Shown here piece by piece: positions 16,105 to 24,077 of a stretch of DNA of 24,131 bases; within the stretch, counting starts at the first letter, position 1; every line of letters begins with the position of its first letter. The position numbers and the translations under genes are program-made. Source of the stretch: Gemmatimonadota bacterium (GTDB lineage: Bacteria > Latescibacterota > UBA2968 > UBA8231). The DNA is taken from contig VXOR01000070.1 in NCBI GenBank assembly GCA_009840005.1, positions 1-24,131 of the forward strand. The letters run 5' to 3'. The notes beneath the pieces are model-generated. The model saw only the letters and a program-made list of their open reading frames with translations, was not told the origin of the DNA and ran no database searches.

Positions 16105-17928
16105 ATGATGACTTTGTTGCGCCAAAAGACGGTGCTCGTTTTGTGGTTCGTGATATTCGCCTTTATCGGCTTAATCGTCGTCGAATGGGGAGCCGACTAC
16201 TCAGGGGCGGGCACCAGCGCCGCCAGCGATGCGGTCGGCGTGGTCAATGGCGAGACCATTTCGCTACAGGAGTTCCAAGACGCGCTGCGGCGGATAGCGC
16301 GCCAGATGCCGCAGGAGCAACGCGCCGATCAGGCCCTGCTCGTGCAGCAGGTGTGGGACTACTACGTCCGCGAGATTATTCTAAATCAAGAGTACGAGCG
16401 CTTGGGCTTTGAGGTGACCGACGGGGAAATCGCCTTTTACACGCGGAACAATCCCCCGCAGGCCGTGCGCGAATTCGCGACCTTTCAAACCGACGGCGCG
16501 TTCGACATGGAGAAGTACGCCCAGTTCATCGGCAATCCGGCCAATCTCAGCGATCCCAACAACCAAGCCTTAGTCCTGTGGATCGAGAGTACGATTGAGC
16601 GGCAATTGCTCGAGTACAGGCTACAGCGGATGCTGCGAGGCACCGCGCAGGTGAGTCCCAATGAAGCGCATCAGCACTTTGCCGAGGCCAACGAAAAGGT
16701 GCGCATCGAATACGCATTTGCCCCCAGCAACGCTGCGGATGACGAGATCGAGGTAACAGACGAAGATTTGGCTGCCTACTACCAAGAAAACGTAGCCGAC
16801 TACGAGCACCCCGATCAGGTAAAGCTGGAATACGCTTACTTTCCCAAGGTGGCTAGCGCTGAGGATTCGCTGGAGACCAAAGAGGAGGTCGAGCGAATCC
16901 GCCAAGAGATAGAAGCTGGCGCGGATTTTGCCGAGTTGGCTGCGGTGGTCTCCGACGACGAGGGATCCGCCGCCCGAGGTGGGGACCTCGGTTTTTTTGG
17001 TCGTGGCCAGATGGTTGCGTCCTTTGAGGAAGCTGCCTTCGCCTTGGCTCCCGGTGAACTTTCCGAGCCGGTGCAGACGCGCTATGGTTGGCATCTGATC
17101 AAGGTGGAAGAACGCTTGGAGGAAGAAAGCGGTGGGGAGAGGGTACACGCCCGCCATATCCTACTCAGATACCAGCCCTCGCGCACGACCGAGGATAGCC
17201 TGCGGAGCCGGGCCGAGGTGTTCCAAGAGCAGGCCACAGCCGAGGGATTTGCGGCTGCGCTCTCAGCTTCCGGCACCGAGGCGACGCCCACGAATTTCCT
17301 GCGCAAGAGCCAAGCCGTGCCGGGTATCAGCGCGAACACCATGTGGCTCGTCAACTGGTTTTTTGAGGAGGATCCTGGGGCCGTCAGCCAAGTCATCGAG
17401 GACGACTCGGGGCTGTGGGTGGCGCACCTAGTGGCTAAACGTCCTGAGGGCATAGCACCCTTGGAAGAGCTAAAGGGCCGACTTGAGCCGTTGGTGCGCG
17501 CACGCAAAAAGGCCGAGCGCGCTGCCGCCCAGCTAGAGGCCGTGCGGGGGGAAGTAGGATCTGGGGCCACCTTGGCACAGGCGGCGCAAAACGTCGGGGT
17601 GGAGTTCCACACTCCCGATGCTTTTACGCGCACCGAATCGGTGGAGGGTCTAGGTCGTGCTAACGCGGTGATCGGCGCGGCCTTCCGCTTGGAAGAGGGC
17701 CGGCTCAGCGAAGTGATCGAGGTCGCCGAGGGCAGCAAGCGCGGGGCGTACTTGCTGAAGCTTTTGGAGAAGACGCCGGTAGATGAGGAGCAATTCGCCG
17801 CCCAGCGCGAGCAGGTAGTAGCTCAGCTTCAGGCGCAGCGCGAGCAGGAGGCCGTGCAGAACTGGTTCGCGCACCTGTACGATACGGCCGAGATCGAGGA
17901 CAACAGACATCGCTTTTTCACGTTTTAA
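16105..17928 (+). CDS. Membrane-anchored PpiD/SurA-like parvulin chaperone
   Basis: A 607-residue periplasmic folding factor tethered by one N-terminal membrane helix (about 9-29). A SurA_N-like helical region follows. A parvulin domain (about 238-337) has the [12 protein letters not shown] and YGWHLIKV signatures but lacks the usual ARHIL His at its first strand. A second, partial parvulin repeat begins with VHARHILL (348-355) but lacks the GGDLG part. This split suggests a chaperone role with weak or no isomerase activity, as reported for PpiD (inference). AGGAG lies 11 nt before the first of two adjacent ATGs. It is 17 nt after the OppF-like gene. Confidence 0.85.
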   Translation: MMTLLRQKTVLVLWFVIFAFIGLIVVEWGADYSGAGTSAASDAVGVVNGETISLQEFQDALRRIARQMPQEQRADQALLVQQVWDYYVREIILNQEYERLGFEVTDGEIAFYTRNNPPQAVREFATFQTDGAFDMEKYAQFIGNPANLSDPNNQALVLWIESTIERQLLEYRLQRMLRGTAQVSPNEAHQHFAEANEKVRIEYAFAPSNAADDEIEVTDEDLAAYYQENVADYEHPDQVKLEYAYFPKVASAEDSLETKEEVERIRQEIEAGADFAELAAVVSDDEGSAARGGDLGFFGRGQMVASFEEAAFALAPGELSEPVQTRYGWHLIKVEERLEEESGGERVHARHILLRYQPSRTTEDSLRSRAEVFQEQATAEGFAAALSASGTEATPTNFLRKSQAVPGISANTMWLVNWFFEEDPGAVSQVIEDDSGLWVAHLVAKRPEGIAPLEELKGRLEPLVRARKKAERAAAQLEAVRGEVGSGATLAQAAQNVGVEFHTPDAFTRTESVEGLGRANAVIGAAFRLEEGRLSEVIEVAEGSKRGAYLLKLLEKTPVDEEQFAAQREQVVAQLQAQREQEAVQNWFAHLYDTAEIEDNRHRFFTF

Positions 17929-17942
17929 ATTGGAGAGGAATC

Positions 17943-18854
17943 ATGTCAGCAGCACCGGGACAAACGCAAATCGGCTTTATCGGCTTGGGGATCATGGGCG
18001 CGCCCATGGCCGAGAACCTGCTCAAAGCCGGTTATCAGCTCAATGTGTACAACCGCAGCGACCGGCCGCGCGTTGACGAGGTCGTCGCCGCGGGTGGCGT
18101 GCGGGTTGGTTCGCCTAAGGAGGCGGCGACGGGAGCGGATGTCATCATCAGCATCGTCACGGATACGCCCGATATGGAGGCCGTGCTGGTGGGCGAGGAG
18201 GGCGCGATTCACGGAGCCAAAGAGGGTGCAGTCGTCATCGATATGAGCACGGTGTCGCCCAAAGTCACCCGCGAAGTAGCGGCCGCCTTGCAGGAGCGGG
18301 GCGTGGCCATGCTCGACGCGCCCGTCAGCGGCGGGGATGTAGGCGCGATCAATGGCACCTTGTCGATCATGGTCGGTGGAGACGAAGCTGTCTTTAACCA
18401 CTGCCTGCCGGTCTTTGAAGCGATGGGCACCAACATCAACTTGATTGGTTCCAACGGCGCTGGCCAGACGACTAAGCTTTGCAACCAGATCGCAGTTTCG
18501 GTCAACAATATGGCTATGGCCGAGGCCCTGATGCTAGCGGCGACCTCTGACTTGGACGTGCAAAAGGTCATCGACGCTATCAGCGGTGGAGCGGCTGGCT
18601 CCTGGCAGTTGAGCAACTTGGGCCCGCGCATTGCCGCTGGCGATTTTGATCCGGGCTTTATGGTATATTTGCAGCAAAAGGACCTGCGGTTGGTCTTGCA
18701 GGCGGCCAACGATGTCAAGCTGGCCCTGCCGGCCGTGAGTATCGCCCACCAATTTTTCAACATTGTCGAGCGCGCTGGTTGCGCCGAAGAGGGGACTCAG
18801 GCGCTGATCAAGGCCTACGAGGCTCAGGCCGGCAGACAGGCGCGGGCCGAGTAG
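17943..18854 (+). CDS. 3-hydroxyisobutyrate dehydrogenase-family (beta-hydroxyacid) dehydrogenase
   Basis: A 303-residue NAD(P)-dependent beta-hydroxyacid dehydrogenase. GFIGLGIMGAPMA is the dinucleotide fold, DMSTVSP and DAPVSGG are substrate-binding motifs, and Lys178 in GQTTKLCNQ is the catalytic Lys. The family includes tartronate semialdehyde reductase (GarR) and 3-hydroxyisobutyrate dehydrogenase; the sequence alone does not decide between them. GAGAGG sits 5-9 nt before the ATG. It lies 14 nt after the chaperone gene and 19 nt before nadK. Confidence 0.92.
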   Translation: MSAAPGQTQIGFIGLGIMGAPMAENLLKAGYQLNVYNRSDRPRVDEVVAAGGVRVGSPKEAATGADVIISIVTDTPDMEAVLVGEEGAIHGAKEGAVVIDMSTVSPKVTREVAAALQERGVAMLDAPVSGGDVGAINGTLSIMVGGDEAVFNHCLPVFEAMGTNINLIGSNGAGQTTKLCNQIAVSVNNMAMAEALMLAATSDLDVQKVIDAISGGAAGSWQLSNLGPRIAAGDFDPGFMVYLQQKDLRLVLQAANDVKLALPAVSIAHQFFNIVERAGCAEEGTQALIKAYEAQAGRQARAE

Positions 18855-18873
18855 TCCTCCAGGGTTAGCGTCG

Positions 18874-19665
18874 GTGCAACTCGCACTGAAAAAAGTTGGG
18901 GTGCTGCCGCGCGACCAGGATTTGGACTATCTGGTCGCCGAGGTGCGAGACCTATTTGATCCGCATGGGATCGAGGTGTGTTTTATCGAGGGCGACGAGC
19001 GCCCGGAAGATCTGGATTTGGTTATTGCGCTTGGCGGTGATGGCACAGTGCTCCGCGCCTTTGCGCGTTTCCCGCAGCGGCCGGTGCTGGCGATCAATTT
19101 TGGCACCGTTGGCTTCTTGACCGCTGGGGACCGCACGGACTTGGCGCGCATCGTCCAGCTCTTAGTCGATGGTCAGTACTTCGTCAGCGAGCGCTTGGTG
19201 CTCTCTTGCCGCCATCCCTGCGGCGAGAGTCTGGTCTTCAACGAGGTGACCTTGCGGGCGCACCACAAAATGCTCTCTACGGATGTCTTTGTTGACGACG
19301 CCAAAATTCGCACCATTCGCGGCGACGGCGTGGTCGTTGGCACGCCGACGGGCAGCACTGGGCTGTTGCTGTCGATGGGTGCGCCGCTGGTCATGCCGGA
19401 AGTGCGCTGCATGTTGCTCGACGGCATCAACGAATACAACTTCACGTCGCGGACCTTGATTTTGCCGGCTGAGAAACGGGTGCGGCTGCGCGTCAGCGAT
19501 GAGACCGTGGACAGCCAGGTGGCGCTCATTGCCGATGGTCACGAGATATGCAGCTTAGCTCCCGAGCAAGAGGTGTACGTCGGCCAAGCTGCGCACACGG
19601 CGCGGTTGATATATCTCGACGATAAGTACTTTTTTCACAACTTGTCGGAGAAACTTTCTTGGTAG
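18874..19665 (+). CDS. nadK: NAD kinase
   Basis: A 263-residue cytoplasmic enzyme that phosphorylates NAD to NADP. The GGDG motif with catalytic Asp56, NEVTLR (123-128), GDGVVVGTPTGSTG (150-163) and the beta-sandwich C-terminus are present. The start is GTG with a weak AGGG about 10 nt upstream. Supplying NADP fits the NADPH need of fatty acid synthesis upstream (inference). Its last codons and stop lie inside a 54-bp segment that is repeated at 20332-20385. Confidence 0.94.
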   Translation: MQLALKKVGVLPRDQDLDYLVAEVRDLFDPHGIEVCFIEGDERPEDLDLVIALGGDGTVLRAFARFPQRPVLAINFGTVGFLTAGDRTDLARIVQLLVDGQYFVSERLVLSCRHPCGESLVFNEVTLRAHHKMLSTDVFVDDAKIRTIRGDGVVVGTPTGSTGLLLSMGAPLVMPEVRCMLLDGINEYNFTSRTLILPAEKRVRLRVSDETVDSQVALIADGHEICSLAPEQEVYVGQAAHTARLIYLDDKYFFHNLSEKLSW

Positions 19666-19705
19666 AGGAGATGCTATGCGCGTGGCGGTAAGCGGCGCGG
19701 ATCGC
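19652..19705 (+). repeat. Direct repeat, copy 1 (nadK end plus SDR start)
   Basis: It matches 20332-20385 at 47 of 54 positions, with 30 identical bases (19662-19691 against 20342-20371). It holds the true nadK stop, the GAGGAG ribosome binding site and an ATG-initiated start reading MRVAVSGADR. Two copies 680 bp apart bracket the DUF4160 segment. Confidence 0.9.
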
Positions 19706-19744
19706 TCCGAGGTCCTCCACCATAAGGACGCCCTCAAGGTGTAG
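19676..19744 (+). pseudogene. 22-codon truncated SDR start, possible leader peptide
   Basis: An ATG with GAGGAG upstream opens a 22-codon frame starting MRVAVSGADR, like the first residues of the SDR at 20356, then diverging and stopping at TAG 19742-19744. The next gene's TTG begins three bases later (19748), so translation of this remnant could feed ribosomes into it. It is best read as a cut-off gene start; a leader role is inference. Confidence 0.6.
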
Positions 19745-19747
19745 GCT

Positions 19748-19996
19748 TTGCCTGTCATTTTAAGAATACGAGGCTATCGGTTTTGGTTTTATCAGGCAGA
19801 CCTTGATGAACCGCCCCATGTTCATGTAGGAAAACAAGAAAAGGAAGCGAAGTATTGGGTTGATCCAATTGGATTGGCGCGGGCTAGGCGATTTCGTCCC
19901 CATGAGTTAAACGAAATCAAAGGCATTTTAATGGCCCATCGTGAAGATATCATGGACGCATGGCTGAAGGAGCAGGCGAAACGTGGCAACAGTTAA
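19748..19996 (+). CDS. DUF4160 family protein
   Basis: An 82-residue protein with the DUF4160 layout: an N-terminal ILRIRGYRFWFY strand, then EPPHVHV (21-27), which corresponds to the conserved PPHxH motif, and a C-terminal helix. Members often sit in small two-gene accessory units resembling toxin-antitoxin pairs; no activity is assured. The start is a TTG three bases after the leader stop, without its own clear Shine-Dalgarno. The next gene overlaps it by 14 nt. Base composition is visibly more AT-rich than in nadK or the SDR genes, which suggests transfer. Confidence 0.78.
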   Translation: MPVILRIRGYRFWFYQADLDEPPHVHVGKQEKEAKYWVDPIGLARARRFRPHELNEIKGILMAHREDIMDAWLKEQAKRGNS

Positions 19997-20315
19997 AATT
20001 AGAATACAAACGCAAAATGGAGAACGAGCACCCATTGTGCCAGTCGTCATTCCAAATATCGAAGATGTCGTGGTGTTTGCGAAAAGACTCCATGACGAAG
20101 GACAGCTATGGGTCGGTGAGGCATTTGGCTGGCCAGCAGAATACAATCCCGAAAAGTCTGATCCGCCATTGGACTCAAAAATGACCTTTACTCCCGCAGA
20201 TTTCTGCATTGGTGAGAGTGGCATTTGGTTTTGTTCCCTTATGTGGGAAAATGGTAAAGAAGAAGATCCTGTTGCTTTTTTGGATGATAGAAATATCACT
20301 GAAACAGTGTCATGA
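19983..20315 (+). CDS. Hypothetical protein, partner of the DUF4160 gene
   Basis: 110 residues; I do not recognise the family. It starts at GTG inside the end of the DUF4160 gene (14-nt overlap), which indicates coupling. It is soluble and acidic, with no signal peptide or membrane helix. The middle part (VWVGEAFGWPAEYN-like region near 43-56) and a C-terminal GIWFCSLMWENG segment are rich in Trp. DUF4160 genes are often paired with a DUF2442 gene, but this sequence does not look like DUF2442 to me. It could be the second half of a toxin-antitoxin-like pair. AT-rich like its partner. Confidence 0.65.
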   Translation: MATVKIRIQTQNGERAPIVPVVIPNIEDVVVFAKRLHDEGQLWVGEAFGWPAEYNPEKSDPPLDSKMTFTPADFCIGESGIWFCSLMWENGKEEDPVAFLDDRNITETVS

Positions 20316-20331
20316 CTCTGAACAACACGAT

Positions 20332-20385
20332 AATTTTCCTAGTAGAGGAGATGCTATGCGCGTGGCGGTAATTGGAGCAGATCGC
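20332..20385 (+). repeat. Direct repeat, copy 2 (decayed nadK end plus intact SDR start)
   Basis: The counterpart of 19652-19705. The nadK-end part no longer follows a nadK frame (TTTTCCTAG in place of CTTTCTTGG), while the ribosome binding site and the start of the SDR are intact. This closes the 680-bp inserted unit. Confidence 0.9.
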
Positions 20386-20955
20386 CCTTGGGGCCCACTG
20401 CTAGCGGCTGAGTTGGGCGCGGATTTTGAAGTGGTGGCGCTCGGTGCAGAAGAGACGAGCGACCTAACTGGCTACCGGCAGGTCGATTTGCTTCAGCGCG
20501 AGGCATTAGATCCGGCGTTAGCAGGCGTGGAGGCCATCGTCCACGCGGCGGGCGGCGATCCGGCTGGAGACGAAGAAGGAGCCGTGCTCGATACTGCGGC
20601 ACGGGGGACCTACGTGGCGTTGACGGCGGCCTGTGCCGTGGGCATTGAGAAAGCAGTGCTGTTGAGTCGCCTCGATTTGCTGCGCGACTATCCGGAAGAA
20701 TATCTAGTTGATCCGCAGTGGAATGCTTTGCCGAAGGCGGAAGCCGGGTCGCTGGCACCGCTTATGGCTGAATTAGTCGGCCGCGAGATCGCCCGCACTG
20801 GACAGATCGAGGTCCGCTGTTTACGCTTCGGCGAATTGGATGCGGAGACCACGGCTGATGACGCCGTGGAAGCGGTGCGCCAAGCCCTTACCGCTGAGCG
20901 CAGAGGACACGACTGGTTACTGGAACACGTAGCGTCGAGCGGGCGATTCGCCTAA
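20356..20955 (+). CDS. Short atypical SDR/epimerase-like Rossmann protein
   Basis: A 199-residue protein. The start at ATG 20356 is fixed by GAGGAG five bases upstream; a longer open frame from 20209 runs through the inserted segment and is rejected. The N-terminus MRVAVIGADRPWG resembles the NAD(P) loop of extended SDRs, and VEAIVHAAG (53-61) the next conserved strand. The Tyr-x-x-x-Lys catalytic pair is absent; MAELVGREIA occupies that region. It may therefore bind a nucleotide without SDR catalysis, or act with the SDR encoded 10 nt downstream. The substrate is unknown. Confidence 0.75.
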   Translation: MRVAVIGADRPWGPLLAAELGADFEVVALGAEETSDLTGYRQVDLLQREALDPALAGVEAIVHAAGGDPAGDEEGAVLDTAARGTYVALTAACAVGIEKAVLLSRLDLLRDYPEEYLVDPQWNALPKAEAGSLAPLMAELVGREIARTGQIEVRCLRFGELDAETTADDAVEAVRQALTAERRGHDWLLEHVASSGRFA

Positions 20956-20965
20956 AGGGGACATT

Positions 20966-21769
20966 ATGGCAACGGTGAACGAAGGCAAGGTGGTGTTGTT
21001 TGGAGCGGGTGGTCCGGTCGGCGCGTCGGCGATTGCTGCGCTCAAAGAGCATTACACGCTGCGGGTGACTGATCTCCGGCCAATGACGGAAGTAGCGGCC
21101 GCGCCACCGCAAAATCCCCGAGCGCCGATCCCAGAGGTGTTGGGGCCGCCGCACGAAAATCGGGTTGTCGATATTACCGATTACGCACAAGTGTTGGCTG
21201 CCTGCGAGGGCATGGACGCGGCGATCAATGTGTCCGTCGTCCGGCCGCATCCCGTGCTGGCCTTTCAAGTCAACATGGTCGGTGCGTACAACGTGGCCAA
21301 AGCCTGCGTTGCCTGCGGGATAAAGAGGCTGATCCACACCGGGCCTTTTCACACCTCACTGGGCCACAATGCCGACTATTGGAACGACTTCCAAGTAGAA
21401 GCCGACATCCCGCTGCATCCAGGCAAGGATCTCTACGCAGTGAGCAAGTATCTCGGGGGGCACATTACGCGCGTGTTTGCCGAGCGCGAGGGACTGGAAG
21501 TACTCACCTTTGTCTATACGCATTTTCGGCCGCGGGAAATCCTGCCCGAGGAACATGGGCAGGGCATGTATCCATACGCGACTTCGTGGGAGGATACTGG
21601 GGAGGCATTTTTGTATGGGTTGCGGGCACCCGAGATGCCGTCGCCGTACGAGGATTTCTTTATCTGTGCGCGGCTGCCGCACGACAAGTACCGGCCCGAC
21701 AAGGCCAAGCGGCTCTTGGGCTGGGAGGCTAAGGACCGCTTCGAGGCGTTGTACACGCGGTCTCAGTAA
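20966..21769 (+). CDS. NAD-dependent epimerase/dehydratase (extended SDR)
   Basis: A 267-residue Rossmann enzyme. FGAGGPVGA (12-20) is the NAD(P) loop, and Tyr157-x-x-x-Lys161 (LYAVSKYLGG) is the catalytic pair. It acts on a nucleotide sugar or related carbonyl; the exact substrate is not visible. AAAGGGGA precedes the ATG. It starts 10 nt after the atypical SDR, so the two probably form one operon. Its stop overlaps by 7 bases the stop of the convergent pseudogene. Confidence 0.85.
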   Translation: MATVNEGKVVLFGAGGPVGASAIAALKEHYTLRVTDLRPMTEVAAAPPQNPRAPIPEVLGPPHENRVVDITDYAQVLAACEGMDAAINVSVVRPHPVLAFQVNMVGAYNVAKACVACGIKRLIHTGPFHTSLGHNADYWNDFQVEADIPLHPGKDLYAVSKYLGGHITRVFAEREGLEVLTFVYTHFRPREILPEEHGQGMYPYATSWEDTGEAFLYGLRAPEMPSPYEDFFICARLPHDKYRPDKAKRLLGWEAKDRFEALYTRSQ

Positions 21770-22215
21770 CTGATCCGATAGATTAGACCGGCCTGATCGT
21801 CCGAGACCAGCAGAGAACCATCGGGCATTACGAGAACGTCAACAGGCCGCCCCCAGTTCGATTCTCCCTGTAGCCAGCCTTCCGCAAACGGCTCGTAACT
21901 GACCGCCCCGTCGGCGGCCAAACGCACTAGGGTGAGGCGATAACCGATCTTGCGGCTGCGGTTCCAAGAGCCGTGTTAGGCAATGAAGAGTTGTCGAGGT
22001 GCGCTTCAATGTTGCGATAGCGCAGGATGCGGCTGATTTCGGCTACGTACAGGTCGCCGTCCTTGAAGGCAACGCCGTTGGGTCTGTTCAGGCCGCTGGC
22101 GAGGATGATGACGCGCTCGGCCTTGTGGTCGCCGTCTTCGTCGCGCACTGCGTACACGCGGCTGCCGGACCGGGTGCCGACGAAGCAGCGCATCGGCCCA
22201 ATCGACGCGACCGTT
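21763..22215 (-). pseudogene. Remnant of an L-sorbosone/glucose dehydrogenase-like (PQQ-dependent) gene
   Basis: On the minus strand two homologous parts remain. The upstream part (about 22193-21993) reads FVGTRSGSRVYAV, DEDGD and GLNRPNGVAFKDGDLYVAE, the start of the sorbosone-dehydrogenase beta-propeller. The downstream part (about 21990-21763) is in another frame and reads HGSWNRSRKIGYRL to the C-terminal VSDDQAGLIYRISY and stop. The middle of the protein, well over 100 residues, is deleted at about 21990. In the second part TAA (21978-21976) stands where family members have Gln or Glu before HGSWNR, so there is also a nonsense change. The start of the protein is missing as well. The gene is dead. 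Confidence 0.85.
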
Positions 22216-22236
22216 GTTATCGAGGTCGCCTAGTAG
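22183..22236 (-). pseudogene. Dockerin/EF-hand-like motif fragment
   Basis: One minus-strand frame reads LGDLDNNGRVDWADALL, with the Asp/Asn spacing of a calcium-binding dockerin loop (D-x-D-x-N-G-x-x-D-x-x-D). It runs directly into the sorbosone-dehydrogenase remnant, which uses a different frame. It could be the tail of another decayed secreted-protein gene joined by deletion. A single motif is weak evidence. Confidence 0.4.
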
Positions 22237-22517
22237 CCTGCTCGCAGCGCCGCAGTTAGCTTGGTGAAAGGGTGCGGTTTGAAGGTCGACCAAAGAGTCC
22301 ACCATTGAGTGGTGCCGCCGCCTTGACAGGGGACGGAGAGGGCCATACCTTGCTTGCAACAGGCTGCTTGTATGAAGAAACATTGACTCCTAAAAAGTCA
22401 TGTCCAATCTAACAAGGAGCCTTTTTAGTTTTACGGCACTACGGAACGAAAATCGTCCGCTCACGCGCCAGCACCGAGTTGGGCGAATACTCTTAAGTTC
22501 CCAAGAAAGGGGAAGTT
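22237..22517. other. Intergenic stretch without a supported gene
   Basis: About 280 bp between the pseudogene debris and the transporter. I see no intact gene or RNA. A weak 8-bp inverted repeat, CTAAAAAG/CTTTTTAG (22390-22397, 22421-22428), and a TTGACT (22383-22388) without a good -10 are present. AAAGGGGA at 22506-22513 is the ribosome binding site of the transporter. Confidence 0.5.
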
Positions 22518-24077
22518 TTGGGAATAAGCGAAGCAGGCCAAGTACAGCCGCTAGATGACGAGGGCCACCAGAAACTACTTGGTTTAGACATCTATCTGAC
22601 CCCAGTATTCACAATTTCTAGTGTGACCATTGTCGCTTTTGTCACTGGGGCGCTCGTCTTCCAAGAAGCCGCGACCGAAGTTTTCGAAAATACCCGCCAG
22701 TGGCTGACTGTAAATCTCGATTGGTTTTTCCTGATTACTGCTAATTTTCTCCTGCTGTTTTGTCTGTATGTAGCCTGCTCGCCACTCGGCAAGGTGCGTC
22801 TCGGAGGGGCCGATGCAAAACCCGAATACTCCAACGCCACTTGGTTTGCCATGCTCTTTGCCGCTGGTGTGGGCATTGGTCTGTTGTTTTACGGCGCGGC
22901 CGAGCCGATCTACTACTTCCAGAGCCCACCGCTTGGCCTTCCCGCCGGAACAGAAGAAGCCGCTGGCGTCGGCATCGCGGCCACCGTTTTTCACTGGGGA
23001 TTGCACGCTTGGAGCATTTACGGCGTCGTTGGCCTCGCCCTCGCATACTTCGCCTACAATCGCGGATTGCCGCTCACCATTCGCTCGGTGTTCTATCCTT
23101 TGTTCGGCGACCGCATCTGGGGCTGGCCGGGCCATATCATCGATACGTTTGCCATCTTCGCCGGTCTGTTCGGGCTTGCCACCTCGCTCGGTTTGGGTGT
23201 CAAACAACTAGCCTCTGGTCTGCATTATCTGTTCGATGTTCCCGCTAACAATACCACTATGGTGGTGCTGATTATGGCGATTACGTCCATTGCGCTGATC
23301 TCGGTGCTGACGGGTATTAACGTCGGCATCAAGCGCCTCAGCCAGTTCAACATCACGCTCGCGTTGTTGTTGCTGCTAATGGTTATTGTGCTCGGGCCGA
23401 CGCTCTATATTTTCCGCAGTATGTTTGCCGCGCTTGGCAGCTATTGCGCCAAGGTTGTGCCGCTCAGTAATTGGGTCGGGCGCGAAGACGCGGATTTCCT
23501 GCACGGCTGGACGACCTTTTACTGGGCGTGGTGGTTTGCTTGGGCCCCTTTTGTCGGCACGTTCATCGCCCGCATTTCCAAGGGCCGCACCGTGCGCGAA
23601 TTCACGCTCTTTGTCCTCATTCCGCCGATGGTGTTGTGCTGGCTGTGGTTTGGCACTTTTGGCGGCACGGCCCTCCATCAGCACATCGTTGGGGGCTACA
23701 CTGGTGTAACCGAGAATGTTGCGGCGTGGAAGCTAGAAATCGCCTTGTTCAAGATGTTCGATGAACTGCCGGTGCCGGCGCTTCTTTCATCCGTGGCGCT
23801 CCTGCTGACCACTGTATTTTTTGTTACTTCGTCGGATTCTGGCTCGTTGATTATTGACACCATTGCTGCTGGTGGCAAAGTAGATGCTCCAGTAGCGCAG
23901 CGGGTCTTTTGGTGTACGATTGAGGGTTTAGTCGCTATTGCTCTTTTGCTTGGCGGCGGGTTACATTCGCTACAGGCGGCCTCGCTCGCAACTGGCTTCC
24001 CGTTTGCCCTAGTCGTCTTGGGAATGGCTGTCTGCGTCTGGCTAGGGTTGCGCCGCGAAGTGCGTGCAGTGCATTGA
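22518..24077 (+). CDS. BCCT-family betaine/carnitine/choline-type transporter
   Basis: A 519-residue inner-membrane protein with about 12 hydrophobic helices. It imports quaternary-ammonium compounds such as glycine betaine, choline, carnitine or DMSP-like solutes. The glycine-rich AAGVGIGLLFYGAAEP (115-130) and the Trp-rich family signature starting GWTTFYWAWWFAWAP (330-344) are clear. The Na+-dependent BetP has GMGIGL at the first motif; here Met is Val, so the coupling ion is open. The start is TTG, supported by AAAGGGGA just upstream. Length is normal, with a short C-terminus lacking the long osmosensing tail of BetP. No neighbour shows which solute is used. Confidence 0.93.
   Translation: MGISEAGQVQPLDDEGHQKLLGLDIYLTPVFTISSVTIVAFVTGALVFQEAATEVFENTRQWLTVNLDWFFLITANFLLLFCLYVACSPLGKVRLGGADAKPEYSNATWFAMLFAAGVGIGLLFYGAAEPIYYFQSPPLGLPAGTEEAAGVGIAATVFHWGLHAWSIYGVVGLALAYFAYNRGLPLTIRSVFYPLFGDRIWGWPGHIIDTFAIFAGLFGLATSLGLGVKQLASGLHYLFDVPANNTTMVVLIMAITSIALISVLTGINVGIKRLSQFNITLALLLLLMVIVLGPTLYIFRSMFAALGSYCAKVVPLSNWVGREDADFLHGWTTFYWAWWFAWAPFVGTFIARISKGRTVREFTLFVLIPPMVLCWLWFGTFGGTALHQHIVGGYTGVTENVAAWKLEIALFKMFDELPVPALLSSVALLLTTVFFVTSSDSGSLIIDTIAAGGKVDAPVAQRVFWCTIEGLVAIALLLGGGLHSLQAASLATGFPFALVVLGMAVCVWLGLRREVRAVH

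Noticed and set aside
20209..20355. Upstream extension of the atypical SDR into the inserted segment
   Set aside because: It has no Rossmann content and overlaps the 110-residue gene; the internal ATG with GAGGAG is the right start.
22006..22383. 125-residue minus-strand frame as a real gene
   Set aside because: Only the dockerin-like stretch is meaningful. Downstream it becomes an Arg-rich frame over the sorbosone-dehydrogenase remnant.
22390..22428. CTAAAAAG/CTTTTTAG inverted repeat as an intrinsic terminator
   Set aside because: The stem is short and A/U only, with a 23-nt loop, and no gene ends just upstream on the plus strand.
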